Below, piece by piece: positions 62,900 through 64,000 of a stretch of 64,000 nt of DNA (the stretch's first letter is position 1; each line of letters begins with the position of its first letter). The position numbers were made by a program, and so were the translations under genes. A model generated the notes under the pieces. The model saw nothing but the letters and a program-made list of their open reading frames with translations. It ran no database searches and was not told where the DNA came from. The stretch covers positions 248,001 to 312,000 of the forward strand of contig VXAZ01006383.1 in NCBI GenBank assembly GCA_013399875.1, read 5' to 3'. The DNA is from Gymnorhina tibicen. Taxonomy: Eukaryota; Chordata; Aves; Passeriformes; Artamidae.

Positions 62900-64000
62900 G
62901 CACCACACCTAGATAGATTCGCTGTGGAAGACAATGCCTTCACCTTGCAACCACAGAATAAAGACATTTAACATGGGATGCATAGTGAAAAAAGGTAATT
63001 ATTCTATTATTATTTTCCTTCTCCCTACTTATCTTAAAATGTGTTTACCTGGATTAGTATGAAAGGGGATATAGCACTGCACTAAAAAATGATCCAACTC
63101 TTCCTATTTCTAGAAGGTTTACTTACATGAGTTTTAGACTGCAAATATAATTCATTATTTGTTTCCCGTCTACTTAATTCCTCTTTCCTCCCCTTCTCCT
63201 CCTGTTGAAGACAAACAGAGCAAGTGTATGTACAAAAACATACAGCATTCCTTGGGAAGACAAATATTTGAAAGAAAAACCTATATTATATTACCTATAT
63301 AATATAATTTTCAAATTCTATTCAGAGAACCTCCCTTCTTATGCATGGACTTCTCCTTAGGAAAAAAAAAGCAAACATAAAATCTGAGAAAAATAAAAAG
63401 ATAAAGCCATAAAATAAGCATAATAAAATGAACACCTAGTCTCTGGATAAGTCTGGGTCAAACCTGAAGACACTTATGCATAAGGTTATTTCTTAAGATA
63501 ACACACGTTTTCTTCCAAGAGACTAGATTTCCTTCCCAGAAAGCAAAGCTTGCCAAGGTACTTGCTTTAAGGAAGGAATTCCTGCATTTCATGAATGTCC
63601 CATACGGATATTCTTAAAGAAACAGTCAAAATGCATCATCTGCACTTCATGACATGCCAATTTTCAAAATGGCATGAGACTTATAATAGTTTCCAGTCAA
63701 TATTTGGTGATTGTTTGGAGGAAGGAAAACTGATTAGAGAACAGAAATTATTATTAGAAATCCTTCCTTAGAACTGTGCTTTAAAAAGGTAGGATATTTT
63801 AATTTCAGTTATACCAAAAAAAAAAAAAATTTAAAAAAGAGGAAGACAAAGGTATGCAAATAGTATTTTTATTTAACTAGTACTGTAAAAAAAAAGGCAT
63901 GAAATTTAAAAATGCCCTTCTCCTTGCGAAAATATTATGTGCAGATAGATAAGAAAAACTGATAAATCTCCCAAAAGATATGAGTATTCCCTTAGCAACA
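62900..64000. other. Non-coding AT-rich DNA, no gene recognised
   Basis: Only A-runs (63361-63370, 63818-63830, 63888-63896) and a TA-rich palindromic patch (63284-63310) are visible. No gene or transposon recognised up to the window edge. Confidence 0.6.

Overview
This window looks like bird nuclear DNA. The best evidence is at least five copies of the CR1 LINE, the dominant avian non-LTR retrotransposon, on both strands, together with solo-LTR-like blocks of a layout I associate with bird endogenous retroviruses. The rest is AT-rich, stop-rich DNA with vertebrate microsatellites. I cannot tell the bird order, or whether the window is a gene desert or one very large intron.

I find no host protein-coding exon, tRNA, rRNA or CRISPR that I can support. 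The open frames are short and lack recognisable domains. The longest, 177 codons near 59.2-59.7 kb, exists because it runs through a TG repeat that has no stops. The only protein-like sequence is decayed CR1 reverse transcriptase: the C-terminal part at 440-690, a deleted version at 11.6-12.0 kb, a trace of the FADD-type motif at 13.87 kb, and a shattered piece at 23.1-23.9 kb.

Layout: 0-0.7 kb CR1(-); 0.7-11.1 kb unique AT-rich DNA with one ancient palindromic repeat (6.1 kb) and a perfect RFX X-box match (4.3 kb); 11.1-12.0 kb CR1(-); 13.9-14.4 kb a CR1 trace and a GC-rich island; 15.8 kb a second ancient palindromic repeat; 23.1-23.9 kb CR1(+); 25.8-26.2 kb a near-identical tandem duplication with a single N at its junction; 26.6-27.2 kb an LTR-like block with TATA and AATAAA signals; 31.9-32.4 kb a second, weaker LTR-like block; 38.8 kb a GGAT/GGAA microsatellite; 49.0-50.0 kb and 54.8-55.4 kb two diverged LTRs of one family; 57.0-57.4 kb CR1(+) 3' end; 58.9-59.6 kb a GC-rich solo-LTR-like block with a CCAAT/GC-box array and a long TG repeat; 59.9-60.35 kb CR1(-); 62.6-62.9 kb GT-rich low-complexity DNA with a hairpin.

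No genes work together here. The content is retroelement decay in non-coding DNA. The items most worth checking are the N-junction duplication (probably an assembly artefact), the regulatory-module array in the 58.9 kb LTR, the in-frame RT-core deletion in the 11.1 kb CR1, and the ancient palindromic repeats.
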